The notes: generated by a model from the letters alone, not told the origin. A DNA stretch of 51,177 bases from Bacteroidota bacterium (GCA_013285915.1 JABDGS010000017.1:1-51177), one strand, 5' to 3'. Counted from the first letter of the stretch, positions 1 to 9,436 are shown. Translations and numbers: made by a program.

Positions 1-2349
1 AGCCCTGTAATGGATGAAGATAACCTGGTTGGCGGCGTGCTGGTTATTTGCAATGAAACTACCAGCAAAATGCAAACCCTGCAAAAAACCGAGGAGGCAA
101 AACAGCAGTTGCAATTTGCTATTGATGCTGCTGAATTAGGCACGTGGGACTTAAACCCTGCGACATTTAAATTTACCGGCAATAACCGCCTTAAAGAATG
201 GTTTGGGCTTAACCTGGTAGACGAAATTGAACTGCAGCTTGCGCTGGATGCCATTGTTGAAAAAGACAGGCAGCGTGTTGGTGCCGCAATTGAAAAGGCG
301 CTGCAATTTTCATCTGGTGGCAACTATGATATTGAATACATTATTATAAATGCAAAAACCAAACAGGAGCGCATTGTTAGGGCAAGAGGTAAAGCATTGT
401 TTGATGGCGAACAAAAGCCTTACAGGTTAAATGGCACTTTGCAGGATATAACCGCAGAGGTTATTGCGGGTGAGCAAAAGCAAAAGCTATTGTTGCTGAT
501 TGAAAACAGCGTTGACCTGATGGCAATATTAAAAATGGATGGTAAAAACAGTTATATAAACAAAGCCGGCAGAAAACTGCTTGGTATTGATGCGGGTGCC
601 GATGTAACTGAGATACCGATAGCTGATTTTCATACACCGGAGCAACTTGCGTTTGTAGAAGCTGAGATATTGCCGTCAGTAATGCGAAATGGCAGGTGGG
701 CCGGGCAGTTTGCAGTAAAACATGTTAAGACTGGTGAGATCATTCCCCTGTATAATAATTGCCACCGTATTGACGATATTAAAACAGGTTTGCCCATTGG
801 TGTTGGTGCTGTTATGCGCGATATGCGCCCTGAACTGCAGGCAAGAAAGGAGATGGCAGAAAATGAAGAAAGGCTGAATATTGCCATGGAAGCAACAGAA
901 CTGGGCATGTGGGAGCTAAATATGAAGACCGGCGACCTGCTATATAATAAACGCTATCTTGAAATATTAGGCTTTGAATGGGCCGACCAGCCGCCACATA
1001 TAGACATACAGGAGCGGCTGCACCCGGATGATTTAGAATACAGGAACAGGTGTGTACAGCAGGCAAAAGAAACCGGTGTACTCCAAATGGAATTTCGTGT
1101 TATTCACCCTGATAAAAGCATACATTGGGTTAGCGCCAAAGGCAAAATATTTTATGATGAAGAGAATATGCCTGCAAAGCAATTGGGCACTATTACAGAA
1201 ATAACGGAACAAAAAAATGCGGAGGAATCACTAAAGCTAAGCCTGGCGCGTTTTCGGTTACTCGCTGATTCAATGCCGCAGTTTATATGGACGGGTGACG
1301 CACAGGGCAACTTAAATTATTACAACCAATCAGTATATAATTATTCGGGGCTATCTGTTAGCGAGGTAGAGCAGGGCGGCTGGGTACAAATAGTACACCC
1401 TGACGACAGGGAGCTAAACATCGACGCCTGGACGGCTGCCGTTACATCAGGCGAAGATTTTTTATTTGAGCACCGTTTCCGCAGGCACGATGGCGCTTAC
1501 CGCTGGCAGCTAAGCCGTGCCTTACCCCAACGCGACAACAATGGTGTTATACAAATGTGGGTAGGCACCAGCACAGATATACATGAGCAAAAAACAATGG
1601 CCCAGGCGCTGGAGCAGAAGGTTAAGGAGCGTACGCTGGAATTGCAGGCCGCTAATGAAGAGCTGGAAAAAAGAAATACAGAACTGGCCTCATTTGCGTA
1701 TGTATCCAGCCATGACCTGCAGGAGCCACTGCGTAAAATACATACTTTTATTTCGCGCATTGAAGAAACTGACCTGGATAAGATGACAGCGGATGGCAAG
1801 CATTATTTTGAACGGATTAAATTATCTGCAACCCGCATGCAGGCGCTTATTAACGACCTGCTAAGCTTCTCCCGCACAAATGCGATGGAAAAGGATTTTG
1901 AAAACATAAACCTTAACCAGCTTTTGGACGACGTACGAAGAGACCTGCAGGACGCCATCCTTCAATCAAACGCAGTGTTTGATATCTCTCCTTTGCCTGT
2001 GATGAAAGTGGTACGGTTTCAGTTTCACCAATTGTTTACCAACCTTATTTCAAACGCCATCAAATTTGCAAAAGCTGGTGTTGCACCGGTAATTAAGATA
2101 AACAGCGAATTTATAACCGCAGAAAAGCGCTACCATATAACCGTAACAGACAATGGCATCGGTTTTTCACACGAATACAATACAAGGATCTTTGAAGTTT
2201 TTCAAAGGCTGCACAGCAAAAGCGAATATGAAGGCACGGGTATTGGCCTTGCCATTTGTAAAAAAATAGTTGAAAATCATCACGGCGTTATATCAGCTGA
2301 AGGCAGGCCTGGTGAAGGCGCTGTTTTTCATATTTATATTCCGGCCTAA
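1..2349 (+). CDS. Multi-PAS sensor histidine kinase, 5' end cut by window
   Basis: This is the C-terminal part of a PAS-rich hybrid-free sensor histidine kinase. The frame is open to base 1, and the first residues (before and after the first ATG at 10) read like the tail of a PAS domain, so the true start is upstream. Counting from the ATG at 10, about four PAS/PAS_3 units cover residues 30–535, followed by a short coiled coil rich in E and L. The HisKA domain has the phospho-acceptor His568 in SHDLQEPL. The HATPase domain shows the N box (NLISNAIKF, about 678), G1 (DNGIGF, about 714) and G2 (GTGIGLA, about 742). I see no transmembrane segment in the visible part, so it may be cytosolic. It should autophosphorylate and signal to a response regulator not encoded next to it. 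The signal sensed is unknown. Family assignment is firm; full length is not visible. Confidence 0.93.
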   Translation, partial: SPVMDEDNLVGGVLVICNETTSKMQTLQKTEEAKQQLQFAIDAAELGTWDLNPATFKFTGNNRLKEWFGLNLVDEIELQLALDAIVEKDRQRVGAAIEKALQFSSGGNYDIEYIIINAKTKQERIVRARGKALFDGEQKPYRLNGTLQDITAEVIAGEQKQKLLLLIENSVDLMAILKMDGKNSYINKAGRKLLGIDAGADVTEIPIADFHTPEQLAFVEAEILPSVMRNGRWAGQFAVKHVKTGEIIPLYNNCHRIDDIKTGLPIGVGAVMRDMRPELQARKEMAENEERLNIAMEATELGMWELNMKTGDLLYNKRYLEILGFEWADQPPHIDIQERLHPDDLEYRNRCVQQAKETGVLQMEFRVIHPDKSIHWVSAKGKIFYDEENMPAKQLGTITEITEQKNAEESLKLSLARFRLLADSMPQFIWTGDAQGNLNYYNQSVYNYSGLSVSEVEQGGWVQIVHPDDRELNIDAWTAAVTSGEDFLFEHRFRRHDGAYRWQLSRALPQRDNNGVIQMWVGTSTDIHEQKTMAQALEQKVKERTLELQAANEELEKRNTELASFAYVSSHDLQEPLRKIHTFISRIEETDLDKMTADGKHYFERIKLSATRMQALINDLLSFSRTNAMEKDFENINLNQLLDDVRRDLQDAILQSNAVFDISPLPVMKVVRFQFHQLFTNLISNAIKFAKAGVAPVIKINSEFITAEKRYHITVTDNGIGFSHEYNTRIFEVFQRLHSKSEYEGTGIGLAICKKIVENHHGVISAEGRPGEGAVFHIYIPA

Positions 2350-2443
2350 CGGGCTTGTTTAAGATTGTTTTTAAGATGCAGGACATGTTACTAAAATACA
2401 CTTTGCCCGAAGTTTCTGGCTAAAGCCAATACTATGGTTTGCG

Positions 2444-2475
2444 CATTAACCCGGGCTTAAAGGCCTGGGTTAATG
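2444..2475. terminator. Hairpin between convergent genes, possible bidirectional terminator
   Basis: CATTAACCC (2444–2452) pairs perfectly with GGGTTAATG (2467–2475), with extra GGC/GCC pairing inside. It sits between the kinase gene ending at 2349 and the minus-strand DUF2461 gene whose stop codon begins at 2476, so it lies directly after that stop. There is no clear U-run, so intrinsic termination is inferred from position and symmetry. A small second hairpin (TGGCT aa AGCCA) lies just before it at about 2417–2428. Confidence 0.45.
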
Positions 2476-3165
2476 TTAAACAGCATCTCCGTTTGCATCG
2501 GTCGTCAGCACAAGGCTCATAAAATCTAAAAATGGCCGCATTTTTTTAAATACATCATTAATATGTTTTACAAAATTGGGGTTGAATATATCATCGTCAT
2601 CAAACGGGTGTTTTAAAATAAACTGTTTGTAACGCAACAGGTTTATCGCCGGGTGATCCTTTGCATAACCACGTGGCGCTGATGATAGCTGTTCACCGTT
2701 TAGTTTTCCAAATGTCTTTACAAATTCACGTTGCGACAGCAGTTTCTCCCAATCCGTATAGTTGTAGTCAATATCCTGCCTAATCCTTTTCATGTCTGCG
2801 GGCTCCGGGCCCCAAAAGCCGCCACCAGCGTAGGTGTTGCCGGGTTCAATATGAAAGTAGTATCCTCCCCGCAAGCTTTTTGTGGCCCGTTTAAAATGCC
2901 CGCTCCAAAAACCATGATAGGGAGATTTATCTTTTGAAAAACGCACATCGCGGTAAATTCTAAACACACTGTCTTTGCCCGATGTCGTCTCTATCCTGTC
3001 ATGCTTGCTCATTTCAGCAAGCAATGCATCTGCAAATTGAATTATATTACCATAAGCATCAGTATAACGTTGCTTGTTTTTTGCAAACCAATCCCTGTGA
3101 TTGTTTTTAGAAACGTCTTTTATAAACTTAAATGTGTCTTTTTCTATTACTCCGCTTTGTGCCAT
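2476..3165 (-). CDS. DUF2461 domain-containing protein (TIGR02453 family)
   Basis: The 229-residue protein matches the DUF2461/TIGR02453 family in length and in its signatures: an N-terminal FIKDVSKNNHRDWFAKNK segment, FRIYRDVRFSKDKSPYH in the middle, and a GGYYFHIEPGNTYAGGGFW stretch about residue 100. No signal peptide or membrane segment is visible, so it is probably cytosolic. The molecular function of the family is not established. The gene lies 20 bp downstream of the large ThuA/dehydrogenase gene on the same strand and may be co-transcribed with it, but the products have no evident functional link. The start ATG at 3165 fits the family N terminus. Confidence 0.88.
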   Translation of the reverse strand: MAQSGVIEKDTFKFIKDVSKNNHRDWFAKNKQRYTDAYGNIIQFADALLAEMSKHDRIETTSGKDSVFRIYRDVRFSKDKSPYHGFWSGHFKRATKSLRGGYYFHIEPGNTYAGGGFWGPEPADMKRIRQDIDYNYTDWEKLLSQREFVKTFGKLNGEQLSSAPRGYAKDHPAINLLRYKQFILKHPFDDDDIFNPNFVKHINDVFKKMRPFLDFMSLVLTTDANGDAV

Positions 3166-3185
3166 TGTATTAACTACTCTTTATT

Positions 3186-6100
3186 TTATTTAAACTCCAG
3201 CCAGTCAAGCGCAAACATATCATGGTTGGGTTCAGTGTCTTTCCTGAAAACAAAATACAGATCATTCTTACCGCCGGGGTCTTTTACAGGCGCAGTAAGC
3301 AGTTGGTAATTTGCCCAGGCACCCGTTGCATTATAATTAATGGTGCTTATTACGGGGCCATGCGATGAGCCGGTATGTACTTCAATCGTTGCCCCGATGT
3401 TTTGTGAAGAATACCGGTACGTTATGTTTTTAATACCACTTAAATCAATATTTCTTAAAACAAAATATGATTTGTTATGAATATTGCCCAGCTCAGTTTC
3501 ATGCCTGCGAATGTTTGAAAGCCTGTCAACATCCTCGCCTTCAATATGCGCTGAACGCAGTATAACCGTTTTATAACCAGTAAGTGGTGCAACGCCGTTA
3601 CCACCGTCAGTATAACTTGCGGTAAGCATATAATTGCCGCCCTTATCGCTACCAGCACCAATGGGCTTTATATTGCCGCTTGCTGGCAGGCTGTCAACTT
3701 CCTGCTGTTTAGTTAATGAAAGTATGTAGTGAACGATTGTTGTTACATTCTCAGGTGCCAGTTGCGGGTGGGCACTCATTTCATGGTTACCCCAAACACC
3801 AGAGCCACCGTTAATAATTTTCTTTACAAGCCTTGGAAGTTCTGTTGGTTTATCGGCATAGCGTTTTGATACATCCATAAAGGCAGGCCCTACAGATTTT
3901 GCGTTTACCTGGTGACAAGCCTTGCAATCGCTGCCCTGTATTAAGGCAAGGCCCGGGCTAAACGCCGCGGTACCAGGCTGCGCTGTGCTTAGCGTTTTAT
4001 ATGTTGCAGCTTCAGCGGGAACATATTTTAATGATACGTATATCTTTTTTGCATCAATATTTTTGTCTTCCTTGTCTGTTACTTGGGCGGTATATTGCAA
4101 GGGTTGCCCAAAATAAAACGTGCTGTTGCCTGTAACGTTAAGGCTTACGGATGGTACAGTGTTACCTACTTCTATATCTTTTGTTGTGATGCTTTTTGCA
4201 CCTGAAGGATCTGTTACGGTAAGGCTTACATGGTACACACCATTTTTATCAAATGTATGCTGCGGGTCAGAGTCGGTTGATGAAGCGCCGCCATCACCAA
4301 AATTCCACGCGTAGGTTAATACATCGTCATCATCAAAATCGATACTGTTGCTGCCCCTGAAATTTACTTTTAACGGCGCGGTGCCAATACTATCCGCAGC
4401 GCGAATTACAGCCTGCGGTGCGCGGTTACCGCCATTGTATTCAAGACGCACCAGCCTTGCATCATCATTGTCGGCACCGTATACTGATCCATACTCAAGC
4501 ATATACATTACACCATCGGGTGTAATATCAAAATCTATCGGCCTTCTAAAATCACCTGTTAAAGGCATAAACTGTTCCATACGTTTATAATGCAGGCTGT
4601 CATCAAAACGAACAGTAAAAACCCAACTACGCATCCAGTCTGCTATAAACAGGGTTTTATCATAATACTCCGGCAAACCAATTTTATTATGATTGTCTTT
4701 GTTGTAATGATAAACCGGCCCTGCTATTGCACAACGGCCCCCCTGCCCTAAATATGGGAAGGTATCGTAATAGGCATAAGGGTAATATATCATTGCACTG
4801 GTTGTGGGCGGTAATGTTTTAAGGCCTGTATTGTATTGCGAAGTATTTTCAGGCGCTTTGGGATTAAACAGCGGCCCAACAACTTTTGTTACAAAGTCGT
4901 ATTTAGGGTATGCCCTGCTGTTGCCAACAAAATATGGCCATCCATAGTTACCGGGCTTTGTGGCCTGGTTAAATTCATCGTAGCCACGCGGGCCGTTAGC
5001 GCCATCTTCACCCGCATCGGGGCCAACTTCGCCCCAATACAATGCAGATGTTTCCTGGTCGATAGATATCCTGTACGGGTTACGGCAACCCATAGTATAA
5101 ATTTCAGGCCTCGTACCTTTTGTACCTTTTGGAAACAAGTTACCATCAGGTATTGTATAAGTGCCATCAGGTTCGGGATGTATGCGCGATACCTTACCCC
5201 TCAGGTCGTTTGTATTAGCTGCACTGCGTTGTGCATCATATATTTTTCTGCCGGGTGTTTCGTCAATAGGTGAATAGCCGTCTGACGCAAATGGCACCGT
5301 GTTATCACCAGCGGAAATATACAGGTTCTTATTTTTATCCCATGCCAATGAGCCGCCGCTGTGCGCGCTTACTTCAAGGTCAATTGGTATTTGAAGCAAT
5401 ACTTTTTCTGAAGCAACATCCAGCGAGTCGCGGCCAATTAATTTAAACCGCGAAATGTTTTGATGCAACGGGAGTTTGTTGGGTGTGTAGAAGAAGTAAA
5501 CAAAATTATTCTTATCAAAATCAGGGTCAATCGTCATTCCCAACACACCGCTACCAAAAGATACCTTGGGGTCATCAATATATATAGGGAAATGATAGAT
5601 AGTGTCTGTTTTTAGCTTTACAGGGTCGTACATATAAAAATTGCCTGAACGCTCTACAAAAAATACACGGCCATCATGCGCAACAGCAAGTTCCATTGGC
5701 TCATTCAGATCATTAGATAATATCACTTTTGTAAACCTGTTCTCTTCAGGTGGTTTTATAGCATACGCCTTGCGGTAATCCAGTTCAGTATTGGCGCCAA
5801 TGGCATATTTAATGCCACCCACCAAATGCTGTAAAAACAATGGCTCGCTATAACTTTCAGGTGTATGTCCTCCGCCAGTATAAAAGCTTCTGCCGCCATC
5901 AAACTCGTGGTACCAGGCAATAGGGTGGTTACCGCCGTTCTCACCACCATCGTAACTATCTTCATCAAGTTTAGCTATTACTTTTATGGATGGATCAATG
6001 CTTTTATAATTATACCATTCATCAGTCCGCTCCCAGTTATGTGGCAGCCCTTTTGTTGCTGGGTTTGCTGTATCGGTTATAACTACCGTCGCTTTGCGGA

Positions 6101-6524
6101 TGTTTGGATTTTGCGGGTGGCTTAAAAACCACGCGCCCACAAGCTTATTATACCATGGCCAGCCATATTCAGCATCAGCAGAGGCATGTATACCTACAAA
6201 ACCACCGCCGGCCTGTATGTAACGCTGCAGCTCAACTTTTTGTGTGGCGTTCAGCGTATTGCCGGTTGTGCTGATAAAGACCAGCGCTGCATATTTTTTT
6301 AGATTGTTTTCATTGATATCGTTTGCATCGGATGTTGTGTCAACATTAAAATTATTTTCCTTGCCAAGCTTTATTATTGCAGCTGTACCAACAGGTATTG
6401 ATGCATGCACATAACCTTTTGCTTTGGTGAAGACAAGAATTTTTGGTGTTGATGACCGGTTATAACACGAATAGAAAATAATGCAAAAACAAAGGGCCGC
6501 TACAGCGATTTTGGCAATTCTCAT
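3186..6524 (-). CDS. ThuA / PQQ-type sugar dehydrogenase / PKD / cytochrome c / CBM lipoprotein
   Basis: A 1112-residue exported multidomain protein. The N terminus is a lipoprotein-like signal (hydrophobic stretch then FYSC, Cys20), so it is probably membrane-anchored in the envelope. Domains in order: ThuA-like (about 29–245, trehalose-utilisation/glutamine-amidotransferase-like fold); glucose/sorbosone dehydrogenase beta-propeller (about 255–695, with WGEVGPDAGEDG and FIADWMRSW); PKD (about 700–785, YAWNFGDG); a class I cytochrome c with haem motif C867-K-A-C870-H871 and a likely axial Met916 in HEMSAHP; and a C-terminal CBM6-like carbohydrate-binding domain (about 993–1112). By family knowledge the propeller would oxidise a sugar or related alcohol and pass electrons to the fused cytochrome. 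The substrate is unknown. Proteins with this order are common in Bacteroidota. The start at 6524 gives an intact lipobox. Confidence 0.88.
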   Translation of the reverse strand: MRIAKIAVAALCFCIIFYSCYNRSSTPKILVFTKAKGYVHASIPVGTAAIIKLGKENNFNVDTTSDANDINENNLKKYAALVFISTTGNTLNATQKVELQRYIQAGGGFVGIHASADAEYGWPWYNKLVGAWFLSHPQNPNIRKATVVITDTANPATKGLPHNWERTDEWYNYKSIDPSIKVIAKLDEDSYDGGENGGNHPIAWYHEFDGGRSFYTGGGHTPESYSEPLFLQHLVGGIKYAIGANTELDYRKAYAIKPPEENRFTKVILSNDLNEPMELAVAHDGRVFFVERSGNFYMYDPVKLKTDTIYHFPIYIDDPKVSFGSGVLGMTIDPDFDKNNFVYFFYTPNKLPLHQNISRFKLIGRDSLDVASEKVLLQIPIDLEVSAHSGGSLAWDKNKNLYISAGDNTVPFASDGYSPIDETPGRKIYDAQRSAANTNDLRGKVSRIHPEPDGTYTIPDGNLFPKGTKGTRPEIYTMGCRNPYRISIDQETSALYWGEVGPDAGEDGANGPRGYDEFNQATKPGNYGWPYFVGNSRAYPKYDFVTKVVGPLFNPKAPENTSQYNTGLKTLPPTTSAMIYYPYAYYDTFPYLGQGGRCAIAGPVYHYNKDNHNKIGLPEYYDKTLFIADWMRSWVFTVRFDDSLHYKRMEQFMPLTGDFRRPIDFDITPDGVMYMLEYGSVYGADNDDARLVRLEYNGGNRAPQAVIRAADSIGTAPLKVNFRGSNSIDFDDDDVLTYAWNFGDGGASSTDSDPQHTFDKNGVYHVSLTVTDPSGAKSITTKDIEVGNTVPSVSLNVTGNSTFYFGQPLQYTAQVTDKEDKNIDAKKIYVSLKYVPAEAATYKTLSTAQPGTAAFSPGLALIQGSDCKACHQVNAKSVGPAFMDVSKRYADKPTELPRLVKKIINGGSGVWGNHEMSAHPQLAPENVTTIVHYILSLTKQQEVDSLPASGNIKPIGAGSDKGGNYMLTASYTDGGNGVAPLTGYKTVILRSAHIEGEDVDRLSNIRRHETELGNIHNKSYFVLRNIDLSGIKNITYRYSSQNIGATIEVHTGSSHGPVISTINYNATGAWANYQLLTAPVKDPGGKNDLYFVFRKDTEPNHDMFALDWLEFK

Positions 6525-6728
6525 TTGAAGGTTTTTTTGAGGATGCAGGCAATGTTACGCAGCTAAAATAACAGAAAATATGATTGAAAATATTTTTTAG
6601 TGTAAAGTGTACAATTATTTGGGGTGAATGAGTGTAAATTACCGCAGGGATGTTATTATTTAAATTGAATTGGCAGCACATTACAACGCCAGGAAATACG
6701 CGCACAGATGTAAGTCTGCACCAGGATT

Positions 6729-6871
6729 GAACCCCTTCGGGGTTCTACCGAAAATTATGCATTTGCCCGCCGGATTTCATCCAGGGCTATTCATATTTAA
6801 CCCGCTCTGCGGGTTAGTTGCGACAAGTTTTGACACTCCTATTGCTATGCCGAGCGTGCCTTAAATATGAA
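6729..6871. repeat. REP/MITE-like palindromic element
   Basis: This intergenic stretch holds two compact hairpins, GAACCCC-TTC-GGGGTTC (6729–6745) and TAACCCGC-TCT-GCGGGTTA (6798–6816). An 11-bp perfect inverted repeat, TTCATATTTAA (6790–6800) and TTAAATATGAA (6861–6871), encloses the second hairpin. Short strings of this kind recur in intergenic DNA of Bacteroidota, in my recollection, but only one copy is visible here. It lies between the minus-strand dehydrogenase (start 6524) and exonuclease III (end 6885). The remainder of the 360-bp gap shows nothing else I can support; an open frame across it reads as repeat DNA, not a gene. Confidence 0.6.
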
Positions 6872-6884
6872 CCTACTGGTACTA

Positions 6885-7658
6885 TTAATCTTTTAGTTCA
6901 ATCCAAACCGGTCCATGGTCGCTTGATTTTTCCCAGCCGCGTACGTTCCTGTCAACACCGGCTGCAATAAGGCGTTTGTCAAGTTGCGGGCTAAGCAAAA
7001 AATGGTCTATGCGCAGGCCCGCATTACGCTCGTAAGCGTTGCGGAAATAATCCCAGAAGGTATAAATTTTCTCATCGGGGTGCAGTTTGCGTAAAGCATC
7101 AGTCCAACCCTGCGCCACAAGGTTTTTAAAGGCTGTGCGCACTTCGGGTAAAAAGAGCGCATCGTTCACCCAGTTCTCGGGCTTGTATACATCTAATTCA
7201 GTGGGCATTACGTTATAATCACCCGTTAGCACTACCGGCTCCTTCAATTCAAGCAATGTTTTAGCATGTGCCGTAAGCCGTTTAAACCAGCCAAGTTTAT
7301 AATCAAGTTTAGGGCCTGGTGCGGGGTTGCCATTTGGCAGGTATAGGCAGCCAACAAGCAAGCCGCCAACGTGTGCTTCTATGTACCTGCTGTGTTCATC
7401 CTCGGGGTCGCCGGGCAGCACACGCCTTACCTCTTCAGGCTGCAAGCCACGGCCAAGTATGGCCACACCATTCCAGCTTTTTTGTCCGTGCCAAATGGCG
7501 TTATAACCGGCATCTTTTATGGCTTGTTCGGGGAATTTTTCCTGTGGTGCTTTTAGTTCCTGCAGGCAAACAACATCAGGTTTTGTTTCATCAAGCCAGC
7601 GCAGCAGCACCGGCAGGCGTCCGTTTACGCCGTTAACATTATAGGTTGCTATTCTCAT
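6885..7658 (-). CDS. xth: Exodeoxyribonuclease III
   Basis: The 257-residue protein belongs to the exonuclease III/AP-endonuclease family, which cleaves DNA 5' to abasic sites and degrades 3' ends of duplex DNA in base-excision repair. Visible catalytic signatures are an N-terminal ATYNVNGVNGR, the metal-binding Glu in CLQELK, DYNVMP (Asp/Asn pair) and the C-terminal SDHGPVW, whose His is the general catalytic residue. Length is normal for the family (about 255–270). The ATG at 7658 gives the expected N terminus. It stands alone on the minus strand between the repeat element and the decarboxylase gene, about 110 bp from the latter. Cytosolic. Confidence 0.95.
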   Translation of the reverse strand: MRIATYNVNGVNGRLPVLLRWLDETKPDVVCLQELKAPQEKFPEQAIKDAGYNAIWHGQKSWNGVAILGRGLQPEEVRRVLPGDPEDEHSRYIEAHVGGLLVGCLYLPNGNPAPGPKLDYKLGWFKRLTAHAKTLLELKEPVVLTGDYNVMPTELDVYKPENWVNDALFLPEVRTAFKNLVAQGWTDALRKLHPDEKIYTFWDYFRNAYERNAGLRIDHFLLSPQLDKRLIAAGVDRNVRGWEKSSDHGPVWIELKD

Positions 7659-7766
7659 ATAAACATCAAACTTTAGTTAATAAAAATAAGCATTTATTAC
7701 GCTTGCCTTAGAGTAACGTTTTATTTGATAAAATGATTTACGGCAGGGCAATATTTTATTACAATG

Positions 7767-9173
7767 TTATAATGGCACCTGCTGTATATATTCTAACAGC
7801 CCTTCAAATTCTGTGATGCCTGTTAAAGGGTTCATTATTGCGGTGCGCAGGCAGAACGAGTTATTAAGCGTTGTGCCGGTAATATAGTATTTGCCTTCGC
7901 GTACCAGGTGTTGCAGTATACGTTTGTTTATATCATCCAAATTACCAGCAGCAATATACCTGAAACATACAATATTGCTTTGTGGTTGCACAGCCAATTC
8001 AAAATGCGGATGCGCAGTAACAAGCGCTGCAAACTGTGCGGCTAACGCGCAGAGTGTTTCCACATTTTCTTTAAATAATTCATTGCCGTACATACGCATT
8101 AAAGTATAAATGCTTACCACAGTCATGGGCTTGGTGCATTCAAATGTTCGCTTGCCTGAGTTCTGCCATTCTTTTTTCTCCTGGTCTGCCCACAGGTATT
8201 GCGCTTTTTGCGCAAACGTTTTATAACTGTCTCCCGGCCGCCTGAAAATTACCGCCGTAGATAAAGACGGCACGCACATCATTTTGTGAAAATCAACTAT
8301 TATACTATCCGCATGCTCAATACCGTTTAACAGGTGTTTGTATTTGGGTGAGTACACCGCGGCTGCACCGTGTGCACCATCGACATGAAACCAAAGGTTA
8401 TGTTTTTTTGCAAACAAGGCCAGCGCCTCCAAATCATCATAGCTGCCGGTTGAAGTAGAGCATGCACAACCAATAATGCAAAACACTTTTTTACCTGCCG
8501 CAACAGCTTTTTCATAATATTCTTCCAGCAGATCAGTACGTATTTGAAAATGTTCATTTACGGGCACTTTTATTACGTTTTCAACATCGTACCCCATCAC
8601 ACGCATGGCACGCTCAACAGAGTAGTGCGCTTCAACCGATACCAGCGCAGCCAACTGGCTGTTATCATCATCACCTGCATCCTGCATTACCGCACGGGCA
8701 CATAGCAGCGCCGTTAAATTGCCCAGTGTTCCACCGGAGGTAATAAAGCCAGAAACATCATCCCCCAAACCAAATGTTTTGGCCATCTCTGCTATGATCA
8801 TTTTTTCAAGCGCGTTGCCCGTCATGCCCATTTCGTACACAGCAGACCCGTTATTTAAAAATGCGGTAAGCAATGTACCTAATACTGCGTGTGGTGCCGG
8901 CGGTGGCACCTGGTGCCCCATTGTACTTTTGCTGTAAAGGTTTATTGAATGTGAAAGAATGTTGCTGAACAATTCAAAAGGCTCCTCAAGCAGCGGTTTT
9001 TGCGCGTCCTGTTTCCAATATTCAAGCATGTTGTCTGCTTCCTGCCAACACAGGCTAAAAGGCTGCGTGGTATTTTGGCTATTTGCCAGGCGGTCGGCAA
9101 GCAGGTCTATAAGTTTGTGACCGTTTGTTCTAAAGGCGTCCGCAGAGAAGGCCTTTTGCAGCAATGTTTCCAT
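7767..9173 (-). CDS. PLP-dependent group II amino-acid decarboxylase
   Basis: A 468-residue fold-type I PLP enzyme of the group II decarboxylase family (aromatic-L-amino-acid, glutamate and 2,4-diaminobutyrate decarboxylases). The Schiff-base lysine is Lys297 in VDFHKMMC, with the preceding FHVDGAHGAA (Asp binds the pyridine nitrogen) and SGGTLGNLTAL (phosphate binding) in normal places. The ATG at 9173 is preferred over a TTG three codons upstream. It would decarboxylate an amino acid to an amine in the cytosol; which one cannot be read from sequence. Bacteroidota relatives are often annotated as L-2,4-diaminobutyrate decarboxylase or simply aminotransferase-family decarboxylase. No biosynthetic partners lie nearby. 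Confidence 0.88.
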   Translation of the reverse strand: METLLQKAFSADAFRTNGHKLIDLLADRLANSQNTTQPFSLCWQEADNMLEYWKQDAQKPLLEEPFELFSNILSHSINLYSKSTMGHQVPPPAPHAVLGTLLTAFLNNGSAVYEMGMTGNALEKMIIAEMAKTFGLGDDVSGFITSGGTLGNLTALLCARAVMQDAGDDDNSQLAALVSVEAHYSVERAMRVMGYDVENVIKVPVNEHFQIRTDLLEEYYEKAVAAGKKVFCIIGCACSTSTGSYDDLEALALFAKKHNLWFHVDGAHGAAAVYSPKYKHLLNGIEHADSIIVDFHKMMCVPSLSTAVIFRRPGDSYKTFAQKAQYLWADQEKKEWQNSGKRTFECTKPMTVVSIYTLMRMYGNELFKENVETLCALAAQFAALVTAHPHFELAVQPQSNIVCFRYIAAGNLDDINKRILQHLVREGKYYITGTTLNNSFCLRTAIMNPLTGITEFEGLLEYIQQVPL

Positions 9174-9355
9174 AATCAACAATTAAAGTAAGCAATTGAA
9201 TAAAAAGCTCAGCACCTGTATATTCACCGGTTTGCAAAATTGATGAAAAAGATTGTTATAAAGGGAAGGCTTATTTAAACGGTGGAAGAGGTAACATAAA
9301 TTGTCGGGTGCAAGGCCTGCCAATTTGTATATTTATGTATTGTTATAAAACAAAT

Positions 9356-9436
9356 ATGAAATACACAATTGTTTGCTGCATTATATCAATCACCGTATAT
9401 TCTTTTTCGCTTAACGACCAATATGTGCCTGCATGA
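9356..9436 (+). CDS. Possible 26-residue small ORF overlapping the epimerase start
   Basis: An ATG at 9356 opens a 26-codon frame (MKYTIVCCIISITVYSFS, then a short polar tail) whose TGA overlaps the ATG of the next gene in the sequence ATGA (9433–9436). The peptide is hydrophobic like a signal sequence. The overlap would allow translational coupling. It could be a leader peptide, a small membrane peptide or chance. There is no homology I can recognise. Confidence 0.25.
   Translation: MKYTIVCCIISITVYSFSLNDQYVPA

Noticed and set aside
4836-5273. 145-codon open frame opposite the large dehydrogenase gene
   Set aside because: It is antisense to a well-supported coding region and its translation matches nothing; similar long antisense frames occur under other genes here.
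6670-6864. 64-codon frame across the REP-like element
   Set aside because: The translation simply follows the palindromic DNA; the hairpins explain the sequence better than a gene.
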